From JADJOY01 sp016713535 [NCBI: Deltaproteobacteria bacterium] (GTDB lineage Bacteria > JADJOY01), in NCBI GenBank assembly GCA_016713535.1, contig JADJOY010000023.1, positions 1 through 64,000 on the forward strand: 64,000 nucleotides of DNA. Direction: 5' to 3'. Position numbers and translations under genes: made by a program. Under the pieces are notes generated by a model. The model did not search any database. It was not told where the DNA came from and worked only from the letters and a program-made list of their open reading frames with translations. Positions 38,608-50,265 of this stretch are shown in pieces. Positions within the stretch are counted from its first letter, which is position 1. Each line of letters starts with the position of its first letter.

Positions 38608-39369
38608 GTGAGCGAGCAGCAGCTCTACATGTGGGTGGTGTGGGTGTGGCTGGGTCTCGCCGCGTTCACCTTCGTTTCGCTCTTCTTCTTCACCCCCTCT
38701 TACGGCTGACACTCGCGCGGTGGGTGGGGGCCGATGATCGAGCGAACCCGAGCGTGGATCATCATGGAGTCACCGGTGGTGTTCCTGCCGCTCGCGTTCT
38801 TCCTCGTGAGCGACCGGCGCCAGCTCGTGCCGTACGGGATCTTCCTCCTGATCTGGGAGTTCCACTACGTGCACCGAACCTTCGTGTTCCCGTTCCGGTT
38901 GCGCGGCGGCCAGCCGAAGATGCCGGTCTCGATCGTGCTGAGCGCGATCGTCTTCAACGTCGGCAACGCCTACCTGCAGGCGCGCTGGATCTTCGGGCTC
39001 CGCCAACCTTACCCCGCGGACTGGCTGGGTGACCCGCGCTTCGTGATCGGGCTCGTGCTGTTCGCGACCGGCTTCGCGATCAACTACCACTCGGACGGGA
39101 TCACGCGGAATCTGCGCAAACCGGGCGAGACTGGCTACAAGATTCCGTACGGCGGGTTCTATCGCTGGGTCTCGATGCCGAACTACTTCGGCGAGCTGAT
39201 CGAGTGGACGGGTTGGGCGATCCTGACCTGGTCGCGAGGCGGCGTGGTGTTCGTGATCTGGAGCGCCGCGAACTTGGTGCCGCGCGCAATCGCCAACCAC
39301 AAGTGGTACCACGAGAAGTTTCCGGACTATCCACCCGAACGGCGCGCCATCATCCCGCGCTTGGTGTGA
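38608..39369 (+). CDS. Steroid 5-alpha-reductase-like membrane protein with an in-frame TGA
   Basis: From GTG 38608 the frame gives SEQQLYMWVVWVWLGLAAF, a first membrane helix, then TPSYG followed by TGA at 38707-38709, then HSRGGWGP and the ATG at 38734 in the same frame. In the steroid 5-alpha-reductase family the first region ends in YG-R-hydroxyl/His-XRGGWGP, so the stop replaces a conserved Arg (CGA to TGA). The remainder (211 residues) is intact: WIIMESP, NYHSDG, YKIPYGGFYRWVSMPNYFGE and the C-terminal LVPRAIANHKWY. It would reduce a steroid-like or polyprenyl double bond with NADPH. Confidence 0.75.
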
Positions 39370-40216
39370 TCGGCCGCGCTGGCACCGGCGCGGATCGGGC
39401 GGAGCCCTCGCTCGCCGCGAAGTGCTCGGCGAGGAGCGCGTTGATTTCCCCGGCGCGGTGGATCGGCGCGGCGTGACCGGCACCCGCGAGCTCCACGTAG
39501 CGAGCGCCCGGGATCGCGGCCGCCAGAGCACGCCCGGAGACGGGCGGCGCGATGCGGTCGAGCTCTCCGCTCAACACGAGGGTGGGGATGCTCGCGAGCT
39601 CGCGCAATCGCGAGCCCGCGTCGAAGCGCGCCATCGCGCGGAGCTGCCGCATCACGACGGGCGGCTGATCGGCGAGGTCGTGGCCGAAGAGTTCGGCCAA
39701 CGCGACCAACTCGCGCTCGAGGTCGAACGCCGCACGCGTCGCTGGCGGCGCGATCATCTCGAGGAACGCCAGCCTTCGCACGCGGCGCGGCCCGACGCGG
39801 CTCTTGATCGCGGTCCACAGCATCGATCGATCGAGCGTAGTGCCGTCGCGCCCGCGGCGGAAGCTGCAGAGCATGGCGAGACTCCTCACCCGCTGCGGTG
39901 CGACGAGCGCGAGTTGCTGCGCGATCACCCCTCCCATCGAGTGCCCCACCACGTGGGCGCGCTCGAGCCTTTCGGCGTCGAGGACCGCGAGGGCATCGGT
40001 CGCCAGCGACTCGATCGACAGCTCGCGTGGCTGGCGGCTGCTCTCGCCCAGCCCGCGGTTGTCGAAGGTGACGCAGGTGTGCCGATGAGAGATCGCCTCC
40101 ACCTGGGGGCGCCAGCCGTTGCCGATCACGCCCACGCCCTGAACCCACAGCACCGTCGGCCCCGCGCCGGTGCGCTGGTAGGCGATGCGGACGCCGTCTC
40201 GCTCGACGATCGTCAT
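39350..40216 (-). CDS. Alpha/beta hydrolase
   Basis: A 288-residue hydrolase with the full triad pattern: nucleophile elbow GHSMGG near residue 94, acid in SGELDRIAPP near 219 and histidine in AGAGHAAP near 247. The oxyanion region is WVQGVGVIG. Closest in look to 3-oxoadipate enol-lactonase/haloperoxidase-type esterases, but the substrate is unknown. Its last 20 bases overlap the convergent 5-alpha-reductase-like gene. Confidence 0.85.
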   Translation of the reverse strand: MTIVERDGVRIAYQRTGAGPTVLWVQGVGVIGNGWRPQVEAISHRHTCVTFDNRGLGESSRQPRELSIESLATDALAVLDAERLERAHVVGHSMGGVIAQQLALVAPQRVRSLAMLCSFRRGRDGTTLDRSMLWTAIKSRVGPRRVRRLAFLEMIAPPATRAAFDLERELVALAELFGHDLADQPPVVMRQLRAMARFDAGSRLRELASIPTLVLSGELDRIAPPVSGRALAAAIPGARYVELAGAGHAAPIHRAGEINALLAEHFAASEGSARSAPVPARPITPSAG

Positions 40217-40235
40217 GCCGTCTTCCCCACGTGCC

Positions 40236-41423
40236 CTAGCCGGCTCTCGCTCCGAAGAGCTCGAGCGGTCCCGGATCCTCGGCCAGCCGCGCCGCCAGGT
40301 AGTCTCGCGGCGGCACTTCGTCGAGGACGAACGTGATGCGCCGCGACGTCACGTCCTCGGTCAGGGTGAGGTAGCCCTCGTCCGCGAGAGCGCACAGCAT
40401 CCCGAACACGTGGCTGGGCGTGGACACCGTGTGGCTGTGAGCGTGCGGCACGAGGGGATTCAGCTCCGCCGCGGTGAAGGGCTCGCGGCGTGGCGCGCCC
40501 CCGGCGAGCAGGAATTCCTCGCGCAGGATCCGGTACAGACCGTCGAAGTAGCGCTCGGCGAAACGAACCCACGCCATCGGCTCGATCACCGCGAAGCGAC
40601 CGTGCGGCGGCAGCACGACCCGCACGTCGTGGGTCTCGAAGAGCCGCCGAATGCGCCGCACGGAAGCCAGGTAGCTCTCGAAGCCGCGCGAGTAGCCTTG
40701 GCCCATGGTGGTGAAGATCGGCACCACGAAGTCCTGTGAGCTCGGGTCCTCGGGGCGCCCCACGCAGATGATCGTGTCGCCCGGTATCGCGACGCCGCGC
40801 CGGGTGTCGAGGTACAGCACGCAGTCGTTCGAGTGACCCGGCGTCGCGAGCGCGACGAAGCCCGCCGGCAGACGGCCCTCGTCGACGAAGCGCAGCGCGC
40901 GCTTCGGCGTGCGCTCGAAGTAGTGCGCGTACGGGGCGCGCCGCGGGTGCTCGAGCATGTCGACGGCGCGCATGCTCGAGAGGTCGAGGAGCCCGAACTG
41001 GGCGCGCGACTGGAAGATCAGGAAGGTCTCGTCGAAGTACGAGGCCGCGGGCTGGGTGAGGAACCGGTAGCCCGCCGAGTGCACATGCACCGGCGAGCGC
41101 TCGCCGAGAGGGCGACCGAGGCCAGCGATCACGCCCGCCATGCCGGCGTGATCGCCGTGACAGTGGGTCACTGCCACACCATCCAGTCGCACGACGTCCC
41201 GGCGCGCCAGCGCCGCGGAGAGCTCCCCCACGATGTCGGGGCGCGCGGCTGGCGCCTCGAACAGGAGTGCGCGACCCTGGTCGCGCAACAGTACCGGGTT
41301 GACGAGCCGCGGGGACGGATAGCCGCTTGGCACCGAGAGCACCGAGACGCGGTCGCCGAGACCGAGCTCGTCGAGCGCGCGATCGTAGGGCAGCAGGGCG
41401 CGGTGGTGTTCGTCGCTGGACAC
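40236..41423 (-). CDS. Metallo-beta-lactamase-fold hydrolase
   Basis: A 395-residue MBL protein. THCHGDHAG near residue 86 supplies the HXHXDH metal motif, TPGHSND near 190 the third ligand, PGDTI the bridging Asp and LPPHG the last His. The longer C-terminal half (helical, FLLAGGAPRREPF) resembles lactonase/glyoxalase II-like MBL proteins with a winged tail. It starts 20 bases upstream of the alpha/beta hydrolase, same strand, so both may act on related esters or thioesters. Confidence 0.85.
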   Translation of the reverse strand: MSSDEHHRALLPYDRALDELGLGDRVSVLSVPSGYPSPRLVNPVLLRDQGRALLFEAPAARPDIVGELSAALARRDVVRLDGVAVTHCHGDHAGMAGVIAGLGRPLGERSPVHVHSAGYRFLTQPAASYFDETFLIFQSRAQFGLLDLSSMRAVDMLEHPRRAPYAHYFERTPKRALRFVDEGRLPAGFVALATPGHSNDCVLYLDTRRGVAIPGDTIICVGRPEDPSSQDFVVPIFTTMGQGYSRGFESYLASVRRIRRLFETHDVRVVLPPHGRFAVIEPMAWVRFAERYFDGLYRILREEFLLAGGAPRREPFTAAELNPLVPHAHSHTVSTPSHVFGMLCALADEGYLTLTEDVTSRRITFVLDEVPPRDYLAARLAEDPGPLELFGARAG

Positions 41424-41627
41424 GGCTCGGGACCCTCGCTCGCCGGCGCTCGTCCCACCGGTCCGGCGAGATGCGCGACGAAGCTACGCGATCCGACGCT
41501 CTCCGGCGAGCGCCGACGCGGGGGCGGATCGGCGACGCCCGAACTGTGCTAGGTAAGCGGATCCGACCGCCTGGCGCCCCGGATCCACCCGCCGCGTCGG
41601 CAGGCCCGGGTCGCATCCGCGCCAGCG

Positions 41628-44594
<2,967 letters not shown>

Positions 44595-44629
44595 CGAACC
44601 GGGGGGGCGACGGCGTCCGTGACGGACAC

Positions 44630-45577
44630 TCACCCGCCGCCGCGCTTCCAGCGCGTGCTGCGCTCACGTCCGCCGTTGGCCGCGCCGCCCTCGCGCTGTC
44701 GCCAGCCGCTGCGGTCGGTGCTCCAGCTGCGGCGCTCGCCCTGGCCGTTGGATTGGCTCGACCAGTCCCAGCGCCCCTCTCCGTCGCGCGCCGCCGAGCC
44801 TTCGGTCTGCGATCCCCAAGAGCGGCCATCACGGCCCTCGGCGTCTCGGTCGCGCTGCCACTCGACACCGTCCTCGGTCGCCTGCGCGGTGCCGCTCTCG
44901 CTTCGCGACCAGCTCCGGCCTTGCGCATCCTCGCCCTGACGTTCCCGGTTCCAGGTGGTGCCGTCCTCGCCGCGCTGGACGCTGCCGCCGAAGTCCGCCC
45001 CCTGACTGTGGCCGTCGGGTCCACTGCGCTCGACGGACCCGGACCAGGAAGGGTCCCCTTGCTCGTCGTGGGTCAGGTGCACGTCGCGGTCGACGGTGGC
45101 CGTCTTGCCGGATTCCGTGGTGTAAGTCTTCTCACGCGAGTAGGTGGTGGAGCCGTCCTCGTTGTGCGTGACTGTTCCGTCGCGTTCGACGGTCGCCGCG
45201 CCGCCACCGGCGGTCGTGCCGCTAGTGGTCGAGCTCCAGCTCCGACCGTCCTCGGTGCGTTGCCCCGATCCCGCCGTGGAGGATGACCAGCTCCCACCGT
45301 CGGGACCAGCTCCGGTGGTCTCTCGGTTCCAGCCTCGCTCGCCTGGCGCACCGGTGACCGAGCCCGTGCTGCTGCGGCTGGTCGCTCCGCCGTTCGGACC
45401 CACGCCGGTCCCCGAGTGGGTCCACTCCAGTCCAGCGTCACTCGGACTCACGGACGTTGCGCCGGACACGGTGCCGCCGGCCGAGGCTCCATCCTCGGCC
45501 CGCGCGACCGGCGCCGCGCCGATGATCGCGGCGAAACCGAAGACCAGCACGCCCCCCACCCTTCGCTTCGTGAGCAT
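44630..45577 (-). CDS. Secreted Trp/Ser/Gly-rich repeat protein
   Basis: A 315-residue exported protein (signal MLTKRRVGGVLVFGFAAI, cleaved near the VARAE region) with almost no hydrophobic core. About twelve degenerate units repeat, of the type (E)DGxxW(N/S/Q)R or GRSWSxS, roughly 20-25 residues apart, separated by Gly/Thr/Glu/Asp. A middle part has AATVERDGTVTHNEDG and TTYSREKTYTTESG, which look like short beta-hairpins. No family is recognised. It is directly downstream of the polysaccharide sugar transferase (57 bases), so it may be a matrix or cell-surface protein. Confidence 0.7.
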   Translation of the reverse strand: MLTKRRVGGVLVFGFAAIIGAAPVARAEDGASAGGTVSGATSVSPSDAGLEWTHSGTGVGPNGGATSRSSTGSVTGAPGERGWNRETTGAGPDGGSWSSSTAGSGQRTEDGRSWSSTTSGTTAGGGAATVERDGTVTHNEDGSTTYSREKTYTTESGKTATVDRDVHLTHDEQGDPSWSGSVERSGPDGHSQGADFGGSVQRGEDGTTWNRERQGEDAQGRSWSRSESGTAQATEDGVEWQRDRDAEGRDGRSWGSQTEGSAARDGEGRWDWSSQSNGQGERRSWSTDRSGWRQREGGAANGGRERSTRWKRGGG

Positions 45578-45634
45578 CGAGGTCGCTCCTTTGCAGATCG
45601 ACCGCCGCCGCAACGAGAGGCGCCCCCCGGGCGC

Positions 45635-47113
45635 TCACCATGCACCGGTTCCTCGCACGATCGCGGGCACCGTGCGAAGCAGGATCTTGAGATCCTTGAG
45701 CAAGTTCCAGTTGTCGACGTAGTCCATGTCGAGGTGCATCCAGCGCTGGAAATCGACCCGGTTGCGGCCACTCACCTGCCACGGCCCGGTGATCCCGGGC
45801 TTCATGCTGAGGCGGCGGCGTTGCCATGGCTCGTAGGCGTCCACCTCGCTCGGGATCGGCGGCCGGGGTCCCACCAGGCTCATGTGACCGAGCAGGACGT
45901 TCACGAGCTGGGGCAGCTCGTCGACCGAGGTGGCCCTCAGCACCCGTCCGAGCCGCGTCACGCGCGGGTCGTTGCGGATCTTGAAGACCGGTCCGTCCAT
46001 CTCGTTGAGCGCCTCGAGCTCGCCCCGTCGATTCTCGGCGTCGACCACCATGGTGCGGAACTTGAGCAACGTGAAGCGACGCTTGTTGAGCCCATAGCGA
46101 ATCTGGCGGAAGAACACCGGGCCGGGGCCGGTGACGCGAATCGCGGCGGCCGTGACGAGCAGGAGCGGCGCGGCCACCAGCAGGGCGGCACTCGCGACCA
46201 CGACGTCGATCAGCCGCTTCACCAGAAGCTGCCAGTAGCGAGACGGTGGGATGCCGAACGAGATGGAAGGGATCCCGTTCAGGGTCTCGAGGTAGTTGTC
46301 TCGCGTGTCGAGCGTGGGCGGCAGGAAGAACAGCCGAGCCTTCACTCCCTCCCGCGCGCACAGCGGCAACCATTCGCCGAGGCGCGCGGTCGGCAAGTCG
46401 TTCATGAGAAACGCCACCTCGTCCACGGGCCGCGACTTGAGGACGGCATCGAGGTCCTCGACAGTTCCGAGGACGTCGAGCCCCTCGCTCGCGGCGGCGG
46501 CGACGTCCGGCGCGAGACAACCCACCGCCTGGTAGCCCCGTCCGGGGTTCGCATCGATCGAGGCGATCAGCTCGCGCGCCTGGGCCCCGGCACCCACCAC
46601 CAGGACGTAGCGCTGGTTGTAGTGACGGCTCCGGATCCGGTCGAGGAGCCACTTGATCGCGACCCGCTCGAGGGAGAGCGCACACACGCCCACCGCCACG
46701 AAGGACAGGATCAAGCTGCGGCTCACGCTCGGGTCCTTGAGCGCGAAGATCGCGAAGCCCAGGATCGCCGCCACCGCGACTCCGGTGCGGAGCTGCATCC
46801 ACACCAGCGAGCCGAAGGACGCCGAGCGGTAGGAGTAGTACCCTCCGGTGACCTGAAGCACCACGACCCACCCCGCAACCGCGGCCAGCACCACCCACTG
46901 GTACTCGGCGAAGGGCAACAGCGCCGGGACGTCGGGGGCGAGGAGCTCGAGCCTCACCAGGTTCTGCGCGGCGTAGACCGCGCCGAAAACGAGGCCGAGC
47001 AGCATGGCGTCCAGCACCATGTGCACGCCGCGCAGAAGGGATTCGTGCTCTTTGATCACGGCGGGCGAGCGGCGACGGTCGAGCGAACGGGTGGGGCGCA
47101 CCCCGTCCGGCAT
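45635..47113 (-). CDS. Polyprenyl-phosphate sugar transferase, WcaJ/WbaP type
   Basis: A 492-residue membrane glycosylphosphotransferase. Four helices fill the N-terminal ~130 residues, a CoA-binding-like Rossmann domain follows (VVGAGAQARELI), then a fifth helix (KRLIDVVVASAALLVAAPLLL, split by the fold) and the conserved catalytic half: GPGPVFFRQIRYG, FTLLKFRTM, TRLGRVLRATSVDELPQL, GHMSLVGPRP and WQVSGR. It loads the first sugar-1-phosphate onto undecaprenyl phosphate to start exopolysaccharide or O-antigen repeat units. ATG 47113 is chosen over a TTG 6 bases upstream. A TATAAG -10 lies at 47151-47156. Confidence 0.93.
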   Translation of the reverse strand: MPDGVRPTRSLDRRRSPAVIKEHESLLRGVHMVLDAMLLGLVFGAVYAAQNLVRLELLAPDVPALLPFAEYQWVVLAAVAGWVVVLQVTGGYYSYRSASFGSLVWMQLRTGVAVAAILGFAIFALKDPSVSRSLILSFVAVGVCALSLERVAIKWLLDRIRSRHYNQRYVLVVGAGAQARELIASIDANPGRGYQAVGCLAPDVAAAASEGLDVLGTVEDLDAVLKSRPVDEVAFLMNDLPTARLGEWLPLCAREGVKARLFFLPPTLDTRDNYLETLNGIPSISFGIPPSRYWQLLVKRLIDVVVASAALLVAAPLLLVTAAAIRVTGPGPVFFRQIRYGLNKRRFTLLKFRTMVVDAENRRGELEALNEMDGPVFKIRNDPRVTRLGRVLRATSVDELPQLVNVLLGHMSLVGPRPPIPSEVDAYEPWQRRRLSMKPGITGPWQVSGRNRVDFQRWMHLDMDYVDNWNLLKDLKILLRTVPAIVRGTGAW

Positions 47114-47150
47114 CCGCAAATGGCGCGGAAAACAGGGTGAAACGCAGCCA

Positions 47151-47156
47151 CTTATA
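47151..47156 (-). promoter_or_regulatory. -10 element of the sugar transferase gene
   Basis: TATAAG on the minus strand, 38 bases before the ATG at 47113. No convincing -35 is seen at 17 bases, so it may need an activator or an extended element. Confidence 0.35.
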
Positions 47157-47240
47157 CCACGGTCCGGCCTTCGCCGCCGACGAGCCGGGCGGGCCCGATC
47201 CCGCCATTGCGCAAGCGCGACGGGACCAACGCGGAACGTT

Positions 47241-47269
47241 TTGACGCGATCTTGGTGCGTTGCTAAGTT
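47241..47269 (+). promoter_or_regulatory. Likely promoter of the lytic transglycosylase gene
   Basis: TTGACG (47241-47246), 17-base spacer, TAAGTT (47264-47269). The transcript would begin near 47276, so a start at 47260 is excluded and one at 47344 or 47386 is favoured. Confidence 0.5.
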
Positions 47270-47385
47270 GCGCCGCGCAACGTCGGTGGCTCGCCGACGT
47301 CCGCACGAATCTTTCGGTGCATTCCCCGCTCCGCGCCTCTCCGATGGCGCCGCACCTCAAGGGTCCGCGGCCGAGAACGCCGTTC

Positions 47386-49338
47386 ATGAAGCGCCGCCGC
47401 ACCCGATCGCCAAGCTCCCTCGCGGGGTCGATGGCGCGGTTCATCGCCGGTGCCTTCGCGGCGTTCGCCGTCGCTTCCGCCGGGATCGCGTCCGCGCTCA
47501 CTCCGCTCGACCCGGCGAAATTCCCCACACCGCCCCAGCTCGAGCCGAATGTCCTCTTCTGGACCGACGTCTACAGCCGCCACACCAGTCATCAGGTCGT
47601 CATCCACGACAACCTGTACCTCGACATCGTCTACACCGTGCTCGATTTCTCGGACCTCGACGCGCAGGACGTTTCCAGCGTCTACAAGGCGTCGGTGCGA
47701 GACGACTCGGTGCGCAAGGCCATCCACGACTACGAGGACATCCTGCGGGATCTGGCGCAGTCGACCGGCCCGAGGGCAGCCAACCCGTCCGAACACCGCG
47801 ACGTCGAGGCGATGTTCAAGCGAGTGCCGGGTGGCGATAGCAAGTACCTGTCGGCGATCGGCCGCATCCGCGCGCAAACCGGGCTCAAGGACAAGTTCGA
47901 GGTCGCCGTGGGCCGGTCCGGACGGTACATGCCCACGCTCGAGCGGATCTTCCGCACCCGCGGGCTGCCGGTCGAGCTGAGCCGACTCCCGTTCGTCGAG
48001 TCGATGTTCCAGGATCGCGCGCGCTCGAAGGTGGGTGCCGGCGGGATCTGGCAGTTCATGCCCTCGACCGGTCGTCGATACCTGCGGATCCGCCGAGAGC
48101 TGGATGAGCGCTGGGATCCATTCGCGGCCACCGACGGCGCCGCACGGTTGCTTAGCGACAACTACGAATCGCTCGGGACCTGGCCGCTCGCGCTCACCGC
48201 CTACAACCACGGCGCGGCCGGCATGGCGCGCGCGGTCAGTCAAGTCGGAACCAGGGACCTTGGCGTGATCGTGTGGAACTACGAGTCGAGCTCGTTCGGC
48301 TTCGCGTCGCGAAACTTCTACTCCGAGTTCCTGGCAGCCGTCTCGGTCTACGAGAACCGTGCGATCTACTTCCCGAACACGCGACCGGAGCCCCCGCTCA
48401 CCTTCGACGAAGTGCTGATCGCGAAACCGACATCGATCCGCTCGCTGGCAGAGCGAACCGGTACCGACGTCGACGCTCTCGAGGACCTGAACCTCGGGCT
48501 CACCTCCGAGGTCATCGCCGGGCGTTACCCGCTTCCGGCCGGTTATCGTTTGCGCGTCCCTCCGGGCAGCGAAGGGCAATTCCGGACCGCGCTCGACTCG
48601 ATGCCGGCGATCCGAACCGCGACCGCCGCTTCTGGAGCCCGTAGCCACCGCGTGGCGCGGGGCGATACCGCTTCGTCGATCGCGGCCCGCTACAAGATCA
48701 CCACCGCCGAGTTGTTGAGTGCCAACGGTCTCAAGCCGAGCTCGCGGATCCGGTCTGGCCAGACCCTGCGGATCCCGGGCAACGGGGCGGAACCCAACCG
48801 GCTCGAGGACACCCCCAGCGCCATCGCCACGCTGACGGTGACACCGGCCCGAGAGCCAGCCAACGACGAAGTCGCTCCGCCGCGCCTCGTCGCCAAGTCC
48901 GAGAAGAGTGGCGCGCCAGCGAGGCCCAGGACGCACGTGGTCGGGTCCGGCGAGTCGCTGTCGGCGATCGCGAGCCGTTACGGCACCACGGTGAGGGCCC
49001 TGCAGGACGCGAACGGAATGACGAACCCGGCGCTCGTGAAGCCGGGCCAGACGCTACGTCTCGCGAGCGCGGGCGAGGGCGCGACCAAAGCCGTCCCGCC
49101 CCCGGCTGGTGCCCCCACCAGCTCATCCGTCCCATCGGAGCGCCGTGATAGCAACGAAAAATCGGGGAAAGACGCGACCAAGAGCCGCAAGCCGATGACC
49201 CACAAGGTGAAGCGCGGCGAGACGCTGATCGAGATCGCGGCCCGCTACGGCACTTCGGTCACTGATCTCAAGAAGGAGAACCGGCTCCGGGGTCAGGTGA
49301 TCCAGCCCGACCAACTGCTGCGCATTCCGCTCGACTGA
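47386..49338 (+). CDS. MltD-type membrane-bound lytic transglycosylase with three LysM domains
   Basis: A 650-residue exported enzyme. ATG 47386 opens a basic n-region and signal (GAFAAFAVASAGIASA). The transglycosylase domain near residues 160-330 carries LPFVESMF with the catalytic Glu near 204, AGGIWQFMPSTGR and AYNHG. Three LysM peptidoglycan-binding repeats follow at ~420-465, ~516-560 and ~604-650 (RGDTASSIAARY, SGESLSAIASRYG, RGETLIEIAARYG) with Pro/Ser linkers. It cuts glycan strands to 1,6-anhydro products during growth or remodelling. It is divergent from the polysaccharide transferase. Confidence 0.93.
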   Translation: MKRRRTRSPSSLAGSMARFIAGAFAAFAVASAGIASALTPLDPAKFPTPPQLEPNVLFWTDVYSRHTSHQVVIHDNLYLDIVYTVLDFSDLDAQDVSSVYKASVRDDSVRKAIHDYEDILRDLAQSTGPRAANPSEHRDVEAMFKRVPGGDSKYLSAIGRIRAQTGLKDKFEVAVGRSGRYMPTLERIFRTRGLPVELSRLPFVESMFQDRARSKVGAGGIWQFMPSTGRRYLRIRRELDERWDPFAATDGAARLLSDNYESLGTWPLALTAYNHGAAGMARAVSQVGTRDLGVIVWNYESSSFGFASRNFYSEFLAAVSVYENRAIYFPNTRPEPPLTFDEVLIAKPTSIRSLAERTGTDVDALEDLNLGLTSEVIAGRYPLPAGYRLRVPPGSEGQFRTALDSMPAIRTATAASGARSHRVARGDTASSIAARYKITTAELLSANGLKPSSRIRSGQTLRIPGNGAEPNRLEDTPSAIATLTVTPAREPANDEVAPPRLVAKSEKSGAPARPRTHVVGSGESLSAIASRYGTTVRALQDANGMTNPALVKPGQTLRLASAGEGATKAVPPPAGAPTSSSVPSERRDSNEKSGKDATKSRKPMTHKVKRGETLIEIAARYGTSVTDLKKENRLRGQVIQPDQLLRIPLD

Positions 49339-49436
49339 TCACGAGACGTTTTTCACACGCCCTTCGTCAACGCCAGCGCGCACCTAATGCGGTTCGTGAC
49401 GGTGTCACGGGGAACACGTGGCGCGTTCAAGCTCGC

Positions 49437-49466
49437 TTGACAGGGCTTGAAAGCGATCGGTAGCAT
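49437..49466 (+). promoter_or_regulatory. Promoter of the Fur-family regulator
   Basis: TTGACA (49437-49442) and TAGCAT (49461-49466) with 18-base spacing. Its -10 is immediately followed by a Fur-box-like site, so the regulator probably controls itself. The ATG lies about 65 bases downstream. Confidence 0.6.
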
Positions 49467-49481
49467 CGAAAATCATTCTCA
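49467..49481. promoter_or_regulatory. Fur/PerR-box-like operator
   Basis: The reverse strand reads TGAGAATGATTTTCG, matching 11 of 14 defined positions of the 7-1-7 Fur consensus TGATAATNATTATCA. It covers the region just after the -10 element, where bound repressor would block initiation. Confidence 0.6.
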
Positions 49482-49531
49482 ACAGGAATGTTTCCTCCCG
49501 GGTATCTCGACTCGGTTACTGTGCCTGCACG

Positions 49532-49966
49532 ATGAGCTCTCTGGACTCGACAACGGCGACGCTCAGGAGACGAGGACTGCGAGTCACGCCACAGCGGGTG
49601 GCGATCCTACGCACGTTGCACGGACTGGCGAACCATCCGTCCGCCGAGGATGTGTTCCGTACGGTCCAGCGCGATTTCCCGTCGCTATCGCTGACCACCG
49701 TGTACCGTACCCTCGAGACGCTCGCGGAGCATGGCGAGGTCGAACTGGTGCACGTAGGCGGCGAGCGGGTCCGCTTCGATCACCGCACCGACCCGCACCA
49801 CCACGCCGTGTGCACCGTCTGCGGTCGGCTCGCGGACGTCGAGGAGAGTCAGCCTGGGCTCGCGGACGGCCTCTCGATCCCGTTCTTCGGCAACGAGCGC
49901 CCCCGAGGAAATGCTGTGGTCTTCTACGGTGTCTGCACGGGCTGTCGAAGCCCGGCGACCGCGTAA
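49532..49966 (+). CDS. Fur-family metal/peroxide-responsive repressor
   Basis: A 144-residue protein with the winged-helix N-terminus (LRVTPQRVAILRTLHG, SLTTVYRTLETLAEHGEV), the metal region DHRTDPHHHAVCTVC, and a second CXXC (CTGC) near the end for the structural zinc. It fits Fur or PerR: the HHH run and both CXXC pairs are typical of PerR/Fur, and the deciding acidic residues are not clear-cut. It represses iron or peroxide genes and, from the box upstream, itself. The ferredoxin gene starts 60 bases downstream. Confidence 0.88.
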   Translation: MSSLDSTTATLRRRGLRVTPQRVAILRTLHGLANHPSAEDVFRTVQRDFPSLSLTTVYRTLETLAEHGEVELVHVGGERVRFDHRTDPHHHAVCTVCGRLADVEESQPGLADGLSIPFFGNERPRGNAVVFYGVCTGCRSPATA

Positions 49967-50025
49967 CTCAACCGCCGGAGCGGCTTCGCCACACGCGCGC
50001 GCCGCCTCGGGACATCGAGGCTCAC

Positions 50026-50265
50026 GTGTTTCATACGATCACGGACGAATGCATCCGCTGTGACGCCTGCCCCCGGGAGTGCCCGGTCGGCGCCATCGCC
50101 TCCGGACCGCGCAAGTACGTGATACGCGACGACGCTTGCCTCGATTGCGGCGCGTGCGTGGAGGTTTGTCCGACCGATGCCATCGTCAGCAACGCAAGAA
50201 CCCGGGACGAGATCACGGATGCCTGGGGCCAAATCGAAATCCAGCACATCCAAGCCGGTGGATGA
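50026..50265 (+). CDS. 2[4Fe-4S] ferredoxin
   Basis: A 79-residue ferredoxin with two clusters: CIRCDACPRECP near residue 11 and CLDCGACVEVCP near 43. The first has one extra residue between the second and third Cys (CX2CX3-4C spacing variation), as in some Alvin-type ferredoxins; the C-terminus has a short extension. It starts at GTG 50026, preceded by a GAGG. Its 3' end overlaps the next gene's likely start. Being just behind the Fur gene suggests iron- or redox-linked expression. Confidence 0.85.
   Translation: MFHTITDECIRCDACPRECPVGAIASGPRKYVIRDDACLDCGACVEVCPTDAIVSNARTRDEITDAWGQIEIQHIQAGG

Noticed and set aside
44604-44620. Short palindrome GTCCGT-ACGGAC between GGDEF and repeat-protein genes
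   Set aside because: Only six paired bases; too weak to call a terminator.
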